Origin: an uncultured Bacteroidota bacterium
GTDB taxonomy: Bacteria > Bacteroidota > Bacteroidia > Flavobacteriales > Flavobacteriaceae
Length of the DNA stretch: 64,000 bases
Reading direction: 5' to 3'
Assembly (NCBI GenBank): GCA_902554655.1
Contig: CACDPE010000001.1
Coordinates: 124,001-188,000, forward strand
The notes under the pieces were generated by a model. It made no database searches. It saw only the letters and a list, made by a program, of their open reading frames with translations, and was not told the DNA's origin. Positions 17,833 through 28,020 of this stretch are shown one piece after another (the stretch's first letter is position 1; the number at the start of each line of letters is the position of its first letter). The position numbers and the translations under genes were made by a program.

Positions 17833-19422
17833 CTATCTTTTCTTTGGCTTTCCCAAATTTCTCGACTCACCCAAATAAGACATAGCGCATCTAAAACCGA
17901 TAAAATTTGTAGTCATATATTCAGGTAGAAACCTTCTTTGTGCAGGATCTAAATAGTAGGATCTGTCAAGCCAAGATCCACCTTTATAAACTCTTGTCTC
18001 ATCACTTATTAAAGAGGTGCTATTCATTGATGAGCTATTTTCATCAGATATATTAGGTGAATTATACATTTCTTTTTCTTGTCCGGCAGAAAAAAATCTC
18101 GATGATTCAACATCACCGTCTCTATAATTTCTATTGTCGGATGACGAATAATTAGTTCTATTTAAATCAAATTCGCTTAATTCAACCTCAACTAAATCAC
18201 CAGGCATATTTTTTATAAGCAACCTTCCATTAGGAAGAACTTCATATTGATCTGAAAAATTTTCCCTGGTTATAGTTGTTACTTTACCATTATCATCAAT
18301 TAAAGGTTTAGTATAAAGATTTCCACGATAGTAATTAAAATCATTAGCATCATCGTCTATTATTGGTCTGTAGACATCCGCTACCCATTCTGCTACATTT
18401 CCAGCCATTCCATACAGCCCAAAATTATTTGGCGGATATGATCTTACACTTGTGGTGATACCTGATCCTGTTTCAGACCATCCAGCAATACCACCATAAT
18501 CACCTTGTCCTAGTTTATAATTTGCAAGCTGATCACCTAAAGTTTTTTTCTTTTGAGAACGTGTGTATTCACCTTCCCAAGGAAATTTTTTCTTTCCTCT
18601 ATAATTATTTCCATTTCGTAATTCCTCTAGACCAAGAGCTGCGTACTCCCATTCAGTTTCAGTTGGAAGTCTGTATTCAGGAAGCAATAATCCTTCTTCT
18701 ATAGATGAAAATATTGTGTCATTTTCTGAAATAGATTTGTCACCAACAAGTGTTGATATTTTACCATCGTAAGTACTTGAAGGATCAATTAAATATGTTT
18801 TTGTGTTAAAAGAAAGTTTTGAATTCGGGTTTAGTATTGAATCTTTATTTAAATAACCTTTTTCAGCAAGAATTCTTTCATTTACACGATGAGTTCTCCA
18901 TTGAGCAAAATTAGATGCCTGATGCCAACTAACTCCAACAACAGGGTGATTCTGAAATGCTGGATGACGTAAGTAGTTGTTAACCATGTCTTCATTGAAA
19001 CCAAGCGGATTTCTCCATACTAATGTGTCAGGAAGCGCTGCCAAGTATATTTTTTTAAGCTCCAAATCATTACCATACATTCTTTTTAACCAATCAAGAT
19101 ATTCTAGGTACATTATGTTAGTGACCTCAGTTTCGTCCATGAAAAATGATCTAACATATTGTTGGGTGGGAGTATTATTCCAATCGTTCAAAACATTATC
19201 TTTAGAATTTCCTTTAACAAAGGTTCCACCTTGAACAAATATCATTCCTGGGGCATTCTGCTGTCCTTTAAATTTAGTATTAAATTTAAATCCGCCATCT
19301 GAAGAGTTGATTTTCCATCCGGTAGCTTGAGAAATATTTTTCCCTGATTTGTAATTGTTTCTACTACATCCAATAACTATTAAAATTGAAACAAACAGCA
19401 AAATAAGTTTGAAATTTTTCAT
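17833..19422 (-). CDS. gldJ: gliding motility lipoprotein GldJ (FGE-sulfatase-like domain)
   Basis: Lipobox ILIVIGCSRN; FVQGGTFVKGNS, DETEVTNIMYLEYLDWL, YRLPTETEWEYAALG, GLYGMAGNVAEWVADVYRP, YKGGSWLDRSYYLDPAQRRF; adjacent to porV. Confidence 0.9.
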   Translation of the reverse strand: MKNFKLILLFVSILIVIGCSRNNYKSGKNISQATGWKINSSDGGFKFNTKFKGQQNAPGMIFVQGGTFVKGNSKDNVLNDWNNTPTQQYVRSFFMDETEVTNIMYLEYLDWLKRMYGNDLELKKIYLAALPDTLVWRNPLGFNEDMVNNYLRHPAFQNHPVVGVSWHQASNFAQWRTHRVNERILAEKGYLNKDSILNPNSKLSFNTKTYLIDPSSTYDGKISTLVGDKSISENDTIFSSIEEGLLLPEYRLPTETEWEYAALGLEELRNGNNYRGKKKFPWEGEYTRSQKKKTLGDQLANYKLGQGDYGGIAGWSETGSGITTSVRSYPPNNFGLYGMAGNVAEWVADVYRPIIDDDANDFNYYRGNLYTKPLIDDNGKVTTITRENFSDQYEVLPNGRLLIKNMPGDLVEVELSEFDLNRTNYSSSDNRNYRDGDVESSRFFSAGQEKEMYNSPNISDENSSSMNSTSLISDETRVYKGGSWLDRSYYLDPAQRRFLPEYMTTNFIGFRCAMSYLGESRNLGKPKKR

Positions 19423-19556
19423 AAGAATAGTTGTAAATATATAAAGTTTGATAAAAATAAAATTATTTCTCTAGAAAAATTACAACAATTAAGCCAAATC
19501 ATTATCAAAAATAAATCGAGCCTAAAAGTATTTTTTTATTTATTTTTAAAAATTAA

Positions 19557-20690
19557 ATGAATAAGAAAACATTATCATTTATATTTTTACTTTCAGCTTT
19601 AAGTATATATTCTCAAAAAGAAAGAAGAGTAATTACAACTGCTGTACCATTTTTAATGATTTCCTCAGATGCAAGAGCATCAGGTATTGGGGAACAGGGT
19701 GTAGCCACATCTTTTGATAATTTTGCTCAACATTGGAATCCCTCAAAATATGTTTTTTCAGAAAGCTCATCTGGTTTTGGGTTCAGTTACACACCATATC
19801 TGAGTAAAATTATTAATGATGTTTTTTTAGGAAATTTAACATACTACAGTAAACCCTCCGAAAGATCAGTCTGGAGTTTTAGTTTAAAATATTTCAGTTT
19901 AGGTGATGTAGATATTCTTCAAAACCCTTTGGATGTTCCCTTCATAGAAAGTCCTAATGAATTTATATTTGATGCTGGTTATTCTTTAAAACTAAACGAA
20001 AATTTTGGTCTTGGAATTACAGGTAGATTTTTACTTTCAGACGTCAAGTTACAATCTTTTGATGCTGAGTCTCAAGCCTCAACCAGCGTTGCAGTTGATA
20101 TTTCTGGATTTTATAAATCTGATCGTATTTCAATAGGGAGAAACGATGGTATTTTGAGAGCAGGATTTAACATTTCAAACCTAGGTCCAAAAATGAAATA
20201 TTCTGATTTAGGGCAAGAAAGTTTTATTCCTTCAAACCTTAGAGTTGGTACTGGATTTGAATTTTTATCAAATAACAGCAACAGTTTTACAGTTTCTCTT
20301 GAAATAAATAAGCTTTTAGTACCAACGCCAAGTGTACCTATTTATGATTCTACAGGCTCTGAAATAATTTCTTACAAGCAAGAAGATATTAGTTTTTTGA
20401 GTGGAATATTTAAGTCTTTTGGTGATGCTCCAGCTGGATCATCGGAAGAATTAAAAGAGTTAACCTACAGTTTAGGTCTTGAATATGCTTTCAATCAATC
20501 ATTCTTTTTAAGAACAGGCTATTTTAGTGAACATGAATTAAAGGGGTCAAGAAAGTTTTTAACACTTGGAACTGGATTTAAAACAAATTCGAACATCACA
20601 TTTGATCTTTCATATTTAATTTCAACTTCTGAAATTATAAGTCCTTTAGAAAATACATTAAGGTTTTCTTTATCATTTAATCGTTTCTAG
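19557..20690 (+). CDS. porV: type IX secretion outer-membrane protein PorV (LptO)
   Basis: TTAVPFLMISSDARASGIGEQGVATSFDNFAQHWNPSKYVFS, the characteristic PorV N-terminus, with outer-membrane beta-barrel pattern. Confidence 0.93.
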   Translation: MNKKTLSFIFLLSALSIYSQKERRVITTAVPFLMISSDARASGIGEQGVATSFDNFAQHWNPSKYVFSESSSGFGFSYTPYLSKIINDVFLGNLTYYSKPSERSVWSFSLKYFSLGDVDILQNPLDVPFIESPNEFIFDAGYSLKLNENFGLGITGRFLLSDVKLQSFDAESQASTSVAVDISGFYKSDRISIGRNDGILRAGFNISNLGPKMKYSDLGQESFIPSNLRVGTGFEFLSNNSNSFTVSLEINKLLVPTPSVPIYDSTGSEIISYKQEDISFLSGIFKSFGDAPAGSSEELKELTYSLGLEYAFNQSFFLRTGYFSEHELKGSRKFLTLGTGFKTNSNITFDLSYLISTSEIISPLENTLRFSLSFNRF

Positions 20691-20741
20691 CTAGTTGTTA
20701 AAAACATTATTTTAATTGAGAAATAAGTAATTTTTTTAAAT

Positions 20742-20749
20742 TATCTTTG
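20742..20749 (+). promoter_or_regulatory. candidate -7 element (TATCTTTG) for pdhA
   Basis: Matches Bacteroidota TAnnTTTG, 11 nt upstream of the pdhA ATG; no well-spaced -33 TTTG. Confidence 0.4.
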
Positions 20750-20760
20750 TTCATAATTAT

Positions 20761-21759
20761 ATGAGACCTGTTACGAAAGAAACTTACCTTAATTGGTATG
20801 AAGAAATGCTTTTTTGGAGAAAGTTTGAAGACAAGTTAGCTGCAGTATACATTCAACAAAAAGTAAGAGGATTTTTACACCTTTACAATGGCCAGGAAGC
20901 TGTTCTGGCTGGAGCCCTTCATGCTATGGACACTACTAAAGACAGAATGATTACAGCATACAGAAATCACGTGATGCCAATTGGTCTTGGTGTAGATCCT
21001 AAAAGAGTTATGGCTGAATTGTATGGTAAAAATACAGGAACATCAAATGGTCTAGGTGGGTCAATGCATATTTTTTCAAAGGAACACAGATTCCACGGTG
21101 GGCATGGTATTGTTGGTGGTCAGATTCCTCTTGGTGCAGGAATGGCATTTGGAGATAAGTATCATGGTCGTGACGCTGTTACCCTATGCTTTATGGGTGA
21201 CGGAGCAGTTAGACAAGGTTCTTTTCATGAAACATTAAATTTATCGATGCTTTGGAATTTACCAGTCGTATTTATTGTTGAAAATAATGGTTATGCTATG
21301 GGTACATCTGTTAAAAGAACTTCCAATCATACCGATATTTGGAAACTTGGTTTAGGTTACGAAATGCCATGTGGGCCTGTAGATGGAATGAATCCTGTTA
21401 AAGTTGCTGAAGCTCTTAACGAAGCTATTTCTAGAGCAAGATCAGGTAGTGGACCAAGTTTATTGGAAATGAAAACTTACAGATACAGAGGTCATTCAAT
21501 GTCTGATGCTCAGAAATATAGAACAAAAGAAGAAGTTAATGAGTATAGAAAAATTGATCCTATAACACAAGTCAAAGATGCTATAATTCATAATAATTAT
21601 GCTAGTGAAGAAGATATTAAGGTTATAGATAATAGAGTGAAAGCTATGGTTGCCGAATGTCAAAAGTTTGCTGAAGAATCTCCATTCCCTGAAATTAATG
21701 TCATGTATGATGCTGTTTATGAACAAAAAGATTATCCATTTTTAAAACACAAACTGTAA
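20761..21759 (+). CDS. pdhA: pyruvate dehydrogenase E1 component alpha subunit
   Basis: AYRNHVMPIGLG, GLGGSMHIFSKEHRFHGGHGIVGGQIPLGAGMAF, FMGDGAVRQGSFHETLNLSMLWNLPVVFIVENNGYAMGTS (TPP site). Confidence 0.96.
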   Translation: MRPVTKETYLNWYEEMLFWRKFEDKLAAVYIQQKVRGFLHLYNGQEAVLAGALHAMDTTKDRMITAYRNHVMPIGLGVDPKRVMAELYGKNTGTSNGLGGSMHIFSKEHRFHGGHGIVGGQIPLGAGMAFGDKYHGRDAVTLCFMGDGAVRQGSFHETLNLSMLWNLPVVFIVENNGYAMGTSVKRTSNHTDIWKLGLGYEMPCGPVDGMNPVKVAEALNEAISRARSGSGPSLLEMKTYRYRGHSMSDAQKYRTKEEVNEYRKIDPITQVKDAIIHNNYASEEDIKVIDNRVKAMVAECQKFAEESPFPEINVMYDAVYEQKDYPFLKHKL

Positions 21760-23454
21760 ATGGCTGAAGTAATTAAAATGCCTAGGTTGAGTGATACCAT
21801 GGAAGAGGGTGTTGTTGCAACTTGGTTGAAAAAAGTTGGAGATAAAGTTAGTGAAGGTGAAATTCTTGCTGAAATCGAAACTGACAAAGCAACTATGGAA
21901 TTTGAATCCTTCCATGATGGTGTCTTATTGCATATAGAAATTGAAGAAGGGGTTCCAGCCTCAGTTGATTCATTGTTATGTATTATTGGTGAAGAAGGTG
22001 AAGATATTTCTCAATTTTTAATTCCAGAAAACGAATCAGTAAAAACAACAAGCAGTAATAATCAACTTGATTTAGTCGATCAGATTAATGAACAAGAAAA
22101 TATTAAAGATGATCATACAGTAACACCTTTAATTTTAGATGAAACTGACGATGCAATAAATGAAAGTACTCATATTGACTATATAACAATGCCTCGACTG
22201 AGTGATACAATGGAAGAAGGAACGATTTCTAGTTGGTTAAAAGATGTTGGAGATAAAGTTAGTGAAGGTGAGATTTTAGCTGAAATCGAAACTGACAAAG
22301 CTACAATGGAATTTGAGTCCTTTTATGATGGAATACTAAGTCATATTGCTGTGCAGGCCGGAGAAACTGTGAAGGTTGATGAATTAATTGCAATCATTTC
22401 TGATGCCGAAATAGACGTTAATAAAGCTCTTGAAAATTACTCAAAAGATTCAATTAAAACCTCAACTGAAACAAAATTAGAGGGTGAAAATATTGAACAA
22501 GAAAACAACTCAATTGAGGTTGATATGTCTCCAGAATTATCAATTTCTGATCAGAGAATTTTTGCGTCACCATTGGCAAAAAAGATAGCTAATGATAAAA
22601 ATATAGATCTTTCCAAAATAACAGGTTCTGGTGAAAATGGTCGAATAGTTAAAGAAGATCTTGAAAATTTAGATATTACTAATAAAGCTACTTTCGTAAA
22701 GAATAGCGAACCCGTGCCTATTAGCCAACCCACGCCAGATTTATCAGCAGCTAAACCTGTTTTTAATCATGGTGAAGAATTTACTGAAATTGAAAATTCT
22801 TCAATGAGAAAAGCAATTGCAAAAAATTTAAGTAAATCTAAATTTTCTGCACCGCATTATTACTTGTCAGTTGAATTTAATATGGATAATGCAATCGCAT
22901 TTCGAGAACAATATAATTCGATGCCAAACACTAAAATTTCATTTAATGATATAATTATTAAGGCGTGTGCTATTGCTTTAAAATCTCACCCACAAGTTAA
23001 TTCTCAGTGGTCTGATAATAAAATTAGACTAAATAATATTGTCAATATTGGTGTTGCTGTTGGAATTGAAGACGGTTTAGTAGTTCCTGTTATCAAGAAT
23101 GCTGATTTGGAATCGCTGCATAATATAAATACTACTGTCAGAGATTATGCTGTACGAGCGAAATCAAAAAAATTAAGGCCTGATGAAATAGAGGGAAGTA
23201 CTTTTACAATTTCTAATTTAGGTATGTTTGGTATTCAAGAATTTACTTCTATCATCAATCAACCAAATTCAGCTATTTTATCTGTTGGAGCTATAGTCAA
23301 AAAACCAATTGTTGTTAATGAAAAAGTTGTAGTAGGAAATACAATGAAATTAACATTAGCTTGTGATCATAGATCGGTAGACGGAGTTACTGGCTCATTA
23401 TTTTTACAAACTTTGAAAGGGTACATTGAAAACCCTGTCACAATTTTAGTTTAA
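21760..23454 (+). CDS. pdhC: pyruvate dehydrogenase E2 (dihydrolipoamide acetyltransferase), two lipoyl domains
   Basis: Two copies of MPRLSDTMEEG...GEILAEIETDKATMEFESF, E3-binding domain ASPLAKKIANDKNIDLSKITGSGENGRIVKEDL, catalytic LACDHRSVDGVTGSLFL. Confidence 0.96.
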   Translation: MAEVIKMPRLSDTMEEGVVATWLKKVGDKVSEGEILAEIETDKATMEFESFHDGVLLHIEIEEGVPASVDSLLCIIGEEGEDISQFLIPENESVKTTSSNNQLDLVDQINEQENIKDDHTVTPLILDETDDAINESTHIDYITMPRLSDTMEEGTISSWLKDVGDKVSEGEILAEIETDKATMEFESFYDGILSHIAVQAGETVKVDELIAIISDAEIDVNKALENYSKDSIKTSTETKLEGENIEQENNSIEVDMSPELSISDQRIFASPLAKKIANDKNIDLSKITGSGENGRIVKEDLENLDITNKATFVKNSEPVPISQPTPDLSAAKPVFNHGEEFTEIENSSMRKAIAKNLSKSKFSAPHYYLSVEFNMDNAIAFREQYNSMPNTKISFNDIIIKACAIALKSHPQVNSQWSDNKIRLNNIVNIGVAVGIEDGLVVPVIKNADLESLHNINTTVRDYAVRAKSKKLRPDEIEGSTFTISNLGMFGIQEFTSIINQPNSAILSVGAIVKKPIVVNEKVVVGNTMKLTLACDHRSVDGVTGSLFLQTLKGYIENPVTILV

Positions 23455-23458
23455 ATTA

Positions 23459-24136
23459 ATGAAAACGGTTATAATTACAGGGACTAGTTCAGGGATCGGA
23501 TTGGATCTGGTCAAGACGTTTGATTTAAACGGTTATTGCGTGATCTCTCTTTCAAGAAATAATCTACCTATCACTACTTCGTATTCTGAAAATGTTAATC
23601 ACATAAATTTTGATATTACTAATAATGAGGATATTAATTCATTAGTATTACTAATTAAATCAAAATACACAAATATTGATATACTTATAAATAACGCAGG
23701 TAAACTAATAAGCAAACCATTCAGTGATTTTTCTGATTCAGAATTTAGGTCGATTTATGATGTAAATTTATTTGGAGTGGTCAACTTGATAAAGTCGTTA
23801 CTACCATTTTTTCATGAAAATAGTCACATTGTAAATATTAGTAGTTTAGGTGGTGTCAATGGAAGTTCAAAATTTCCTGGTTTGAGCTCATATTCCTCAA
23901 GTAAAGGTGCATTAAATATACTAACTGAAGTACTGGCTGTTGAGTTTAAAAATGGACCATATATCAATTCTTTATGCTTGGGAGCAGTCCAAACCCCTAT
24001 GTTGGAACTTGCCTTTCCAGACTATAAAGCATTAACTAAACCTGGGGATATGGCTAATTTTATATATAGTTTTTCAACTTCTAATCCAATTATGTTTAAT
24101 GGAAAAATCATTCCCGTATCGATTTCGAATCCATGA
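23459..24136 (+). CDS. SDR family oxidoreductase
   Basis: VIITGTSSGIGLDLVKTF, NNAG, YSSSKGALNIL (YxxxK). Confidence 0.92.
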   Translation: MKTVIITGTSSGIGLDLVKTFDLNGYCVISLSRNNLPITTSYSENVNHINFDITNNEDINSLVLLIKSKYTNIDILINNAGKLISKPFSDFSDSEFRSIYDVNLFGVVNLIKSLLPFFHENSHIVNISSLGGVNGSSKFPGLSSYSSSKGALNILTEVLAVEFKNGPYINSLCLGAVQTPMLELAFPDYKALTKPGDMANFIYSFSTSNPIMFNGKIIPVSISNP

Positions 24137-24741
24137 TCTCAAATCTAGAAGAATTTATACCTGTTAAATCAATTAACTATGTAAGTTCATTAATTGAAAA
24201 AGAGAATATTCAGTTTAAAATAGTAAAAAAAAGGAGATCTAAGCATGGTGATTTTAAAAGAACAATAAATGGTGATTATATTATAACAATAAATAGATTT
24301 TGTAATCAGTATCGTTTTATACTCACACTGATTCACGAATTAGCACATTATTTTGTTACAATCAAATACTATAGGGCTAAACCACATGGTAAACTCTGGA
24401 AAAATAAATTTAAACAGCTTCTTAATCCTCTTTTAAACAAATCAGTTTTCCCAAATGATTTATTAAAATGTTTATCTAGACATATGGAAAACCCTAAATC
24501 AACTTTTTCTTATGATTTAGAATTATCTAAAGTTTTAGATAAATATGACAATTCAAGACAAAAGTATTTTTATTTAGATCAAGTCAAGGATGGGGAAATA
24601 TTTTTTTATGGTGATGGAAATAAATTTCTAAAAATCAAAAAAAGAAGAAAAAGGTATCTTTGTGAAAATTTACTTAACAAAAAAAAATATCTTTTTTTAG
24701 GAAATGCAAAAATTAAAATAGATGAAAACAGTAGCAATTAG
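24133..24741 (+). CDS. SprT-like zinc metalloprotease domain protein
   Basis: FILTLIHELAHYFVTIKYYRAKPHGKLWKNKFKQLL: HExxH followed by HGxxWK typical of SprT-like domains. Confidence 0.8.
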   Translation: MISNLEEFIPVKSINYVSSLIEKENIQFKIVKKRRSKHGDFKRTINGDYIITINRFCNQYRFILTLIHELAHYFVTIKYYRAKPHGKLWKNKFKQLLNPLLNKSVFPNDLLKCLSRHMENPKSTFSYDLELSKVLDKYDNSRQKYFYLDQVKDGEIFFYGDGNKFLKIKKRRKRYLCENLLNKKKYLFLGNAKIKIDENSSN

Positions 24742-25129
24742 TGGTTATTTTGATCCAATTCATGTTGGACATTTAGAATACATAACAGAAGCAAGAAAGC
24801 TAGGAGACAAGTTAATTGTTATTGTAAATAATAATCATCAATGTGTTCTAAAAAAAGGTAAACCATTTATGGATGAAAAAGATAGAGTTCTTATTGCCTC
24901 AAGCTTAAAAGATGTTGATGAAGTCTTTCTGTCTGTAGATCATGATAAAACAGTATGTAAATCACTTGAACTATTAAAGCCAGATATTTTCGCAAATGGT
25001 GGTGATAGAAAAAATTATGAAATTCCAGAATCTGCAATTTGTAAAAGGTATAATATTCAAATTATCGACGGATTAGGTGAAAAAATAAGAAGTTCCTCAG
25101 ATCTTACTGGACTTAAAGAAATAAAGTAG
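24722..25129 (+). CDS. adenylyltransferase/cytidyltransferase family protein
   Basis: GYFDPIHVGHLEYITEARKLGDKLIVIVNN (HxGH nucleotidyltransferase), FANGGDRKN. Confidence 0.9.
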   Translation: MKTVAISGYFDPIHVGHLEYITEARKLGDKLIVIVNNNHQCVLKKGKPFMDEKDRVLIASSLKDVDEVFLSVDHDKTVCKSLELLKPDIFANGGDRKNYEIPESAICKRYNIQIIDGLGEKIRSSSDLTGLKEIK

Positions 25130-26538
25130 TGGAAACAAAGTTTGATTTTAATGATAATTCAGATGAAATTAAAAAAAATGCATCGGGCTTGTTCAATGCA
25201 TTATTTCTTTTTACAAAAAAGGTATTCAATTTCAAAAATGATGTTGATAAAAACCTAGTTGTAAACTCAATAAAGAAAGATATTTCCATGATAGGAACAA
25301 CATCATGGATTCTTGTATGTTCAATTTTGATTGCATCAGTTGGATTGAATGCTGATTCAACAGCAGTTGTCATTGGAGCAATGCTAATTTCTCCTCTAAT
25401 GGGACCAATTTTAGGTTTAGGTTTTTCGATTGCAACAAATGATCTTGACACTTTGAAAAACTCCTCAATGAATTTTATAGCAATGGTGTCAATAAGTGTT
25501 TTAACTGCATTCATTTTCTTCCTAGTGTTTCCTATTAAAGATGAGTCATCAGAGCTTTTAACAAGAACTGAATTTGATATTAGAGATGTTTTGATTGCAT
25601 TCTTCGGTGGACTGGCATTAATTATAGCCAAAACAAAAAAAGAAAATATTAGTACAGCAATTTTTGGAGTTGCTATTGCAACAGCTCTAATGCCTCCTTT
25701 ATGTACAGCAGGATTTTATCTTGCTATATATGATTTTACAAGCGCCGGAAAAGCAATGTACCTTTTTACTATAAATTCCATGTACATTATTGTTGCAACT
25801 TATTTGGTTTTAAAGGTCTTAAAATTCCCATTATTAAATTATACTAATTCATCAAATAGAAAATTAGTAAGTAGAATATTGACTTTAATATCACTTATTG
25901 TTATGATTTTGCCATTATTAACTTTTTTGAACACTGTTAAAAAAGCTAGTTTTGAAAAACAAGCTGAATCATTTTTAATTGATGAATTAGTCGGCTTAGA
26001 GAATTATAAATATTTAATTGAAAGTGCACAGAGTAATTATGAAAATCAAGAAATAGTATTAAATAATTATGGTCAGAAACCAATTTCAGGGGAGGTAATT
26101 TCCATACTAAAAAGTAAACTTAAAAATTATAAATCATTAGAGAATTCTATATTAGTTTTTAATCAGCTAGAACTAGATAAAAATTCAAACTCTTTCATTA
26201 AAGAGCTTAGATTGAGAGATTCAATTGAATTAGTCGAAAAGAATTTACAATTAGTTGAACTTTCTAAAGAAATTGAAGAATTGAAAGAGTTGAGTCGTGA
26301 AAAATTGATTTTTAATGAAATTGCAAAAGAAGCTAGTTTAATTTATCCAGATTTAAAACAATTTGAAATATCTGAAAAAATTAGAACTGATTTTAATTCA
26401 ACAAAAAAAATTTTAGTTGTAAGTGTGATTTGGGATTCTATTTTATCAAAAAATGAAACTGAGAAACTTAATTTAAGTATCAGAAGATGGTTGGAGTTTC
26501 AAATTGATAGTAAAAACTTTATTATCGAGAATAATTGA
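25129..26538 (+). CDS. DUF389 domain-containing membrane protein
   Basis: SVGLNADSTAVVIGAMLISPLMGPILGLGFSIATND and VAIATALMPPLCTAGF, the DUF389 core; GTG start overlaps the preceding stop. Confidence 0.88.
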   Translation: METKFDFNDNSDEIKKNASGLFNALFLFTKKVFNFKNDVDKNLVVNSIKKDISMIGTTSWILVCSILIASVGLNADSTAVVIGAMLISPLMGPILGLGFSIATNDLDTLKNSSMNFIAMVSISVLTAFIFFLVFPIKDESSELLTRTEFDIRDVLIAFFGGLALIIAKTKKENISTAIFGVAIATALMPPLCTAGFYLAIYDFTSAGKAMYLFTINSMYIIVATYLVLKVLKFPLLNYTNSSNRKLVSRILTLISLIVMILPLLTFLNTVKKASFEKQAESFLIDELVGLENYKYLIESAQSNYENQEIVLNNYGQKPISGEVISILKSKLKNYKSLENSILVFNQLELDKNSNSFIKELRLRDSIELVEKNLQLVELSKEIEELKELSREKLIFNEIAKEASLIYPDLKQFEISEKIRTDFNSTKKILVVSVIWDSILSKNETEKLNLSIRRWLEFQIDSKNFIIENN

Positions 26539-26540
26539 AT

Positions 26541-27284
26541 TTATTTTAATTTTTTTACTAATTCAGAAGAATATACAAAGTCATCGACCTCTTTATTTCC
26601 TGAATTTAGAACCTCTTTATTTGTTCCTTGCCAGATTTTTATACCATCCTTTAGAAAAACTATATTTTCACCAATTTCAATGACAGAATTCATATCATGA
26701 GAGTTAATCACGGTGGTTATTTGGTATTCAGCAGTTATCTCATGAATTAATTTATCAATTACAATAGCTGTTTTTGGATCAAGTCCTGAATTTGGTTCAT
26801 CGCAAAAAAGATATTTTGGGTTCATAACTACAGCCCTAGCTATTGCAACTCTTTTTTGCATACCACCTGAAAGTTCAGATGGTAACTTATTTAATGCAGC
26901 TTCCAAGTTTACTCTTTTTATAAATTTTAATGCTCTTTCATTTTTTTCTTCACTATCAATATCAGTTAACATGTCAAGTGGAAATCTTACATTTTGTAAA
27001 ACGTTTAATGAGTCAAATAATGCACTTCCTTGAAATACCATACCCATGTCTCGTCTTAAATTCAACTTTTCAAAATCGTTCATTTTTAATGAAGATCTTC
27101 CATCATATTTGATTTCGCCTGAGTCAATATTATATAATCCCAATAGACATTTTAAAAAAACTGTTTTACCGGATCCACTTTGACCAATAATTAAATTTGT
27201 TTTTCCTCTTTCAAAATGAGAGTTTATATCAAACAAAACTTTATTGTTTTCAAATTTTTTTGATATTGATTTAACTTCTATCAT
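26541..27284 (-). CDS. ABC transporter ATP-binding protein (MlaF-like)
   Basis: Walker A GQSGSGKT, LSGGMQKRVAIARA, CDEPNSGLDPKT; paired with a MlaE-like permease. Confidence 0.92.
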   Translation of the reverse strand: MIEVKSISKKFENNKVLFDINSHFERGKTNLIIGQSGSGKTVFLKCLLGLYNIDSGEIKYDGRSSLKMNDFEKLNLRRDMGMVFQGSALFDSLNVLQNVRFPLDMLTDIDSEEKNERALKFIKRVNLEAALNKLPSELSGGMQKRVAIARAVVMNPKYLFCDEPNSGLDPKTAIVIDKLIHEITAEYQITTVINSHDMNSVIEIGENIVFLKDGIKIWQGTNKEVLNSGNKEVDDFVYSSELVKKLK

Positions 27285-28018
27285 TATGCAAGTAGTAGTT
27301 GTGTAATTATATAATTTAATAATATAATGATAATTGAGGTCCAGTAAAAAGACTGAGTGCTAGCTTTGCCGACATCCAAGGCACCACCTTTCATATAATA
27401 TCCATGAAATGCAGGAACTGTCGCTAGTACAAATGAGAAGACAAGTGTTTTTACATATGAGTAAGTGATGTGATATCCATCGAAATCGGTTTGAATTCCT
27501 TGTATATAAGCTTCACTCGGAACACCTGTTAAAGTCATTGCTAATAATCCACCAATTATACCTAAAAACATAGATATAGTAATAACAAAAGGGTATAATA
27601 ACATTGCTATTATTTTTGGAAAAACTAGATAATTTAATGAGTTAATACCCATCACTTCTAGAGCATCAATTTGCTCAGTTACTCTCATTGTTCCAATGCT
27701 TGAAGTTATGTATGACCCAACTTTACCAGCCATAATGATAGATATAAAAGTTGGTGCAAATTCTAAAATAACAGATTGTCTAGTAGCAAAACCTATCAGA
27801 GTTTTAGAAAGTAGAGGACTTTCAAGGTTTAATGCCATTTGAATAGCAACAACTCCACCAATAAAAAAAGAAAGAATTGAAACAATTGGAATAGAATCCA
27901 AAACTAAATCGTTTATTTCTTTAAATATTTGCTTGTAAAGTATAGATTTTTTACATGATTTAGAAAATGATATCCTTATCATAAGAAAATATTTTCCAAT
28001 GTCATAAAGATAATTCAT
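27284..28018 (-). CDS. MlaE family lipid ABC transporter permease
   Basis: GKVGSYITSSIGTMRVTEQIDALEVMGINSLNYLVFPKIIA signature. Confidence 0.92.
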   Translation of the reverse strand: MNYLYDIGKYFLMIRISFSKSCKKSILYKQIFKEINDLVLDSIPIVSILSFFIGGVVAIQMALNLESPLLSKTLIGFATRQSVILEFAPTFISIIMAGKVGSYITSSIGTMRVTEQIDALEVMGINSLNYLVFPKIIAMLLYPFVITISMFLGIIGGLLAMTLTGVPSEAYIQGIQTDFDGYHITYSYVKTLVFSFVLATVPAFHGYYMKGGALDVGKASTQSFYWTSIIIILLNYIITQLLLA

Positions 28019-28020
28019 GA

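Noticed and set aside
25113-25631. 172-aa antisense ORF within the DUF389 gene
   Set aside because: Lies opposite a conserved membrane-protein gene; a shadow ORF.
26541-28018. mlaF-mlaE without a neighbouring MCE (mlaD) gene
   Set aside because: In Bacteroidota the MCE protein is often encoded elsewhere; nothing unusual can be claimed from this window.
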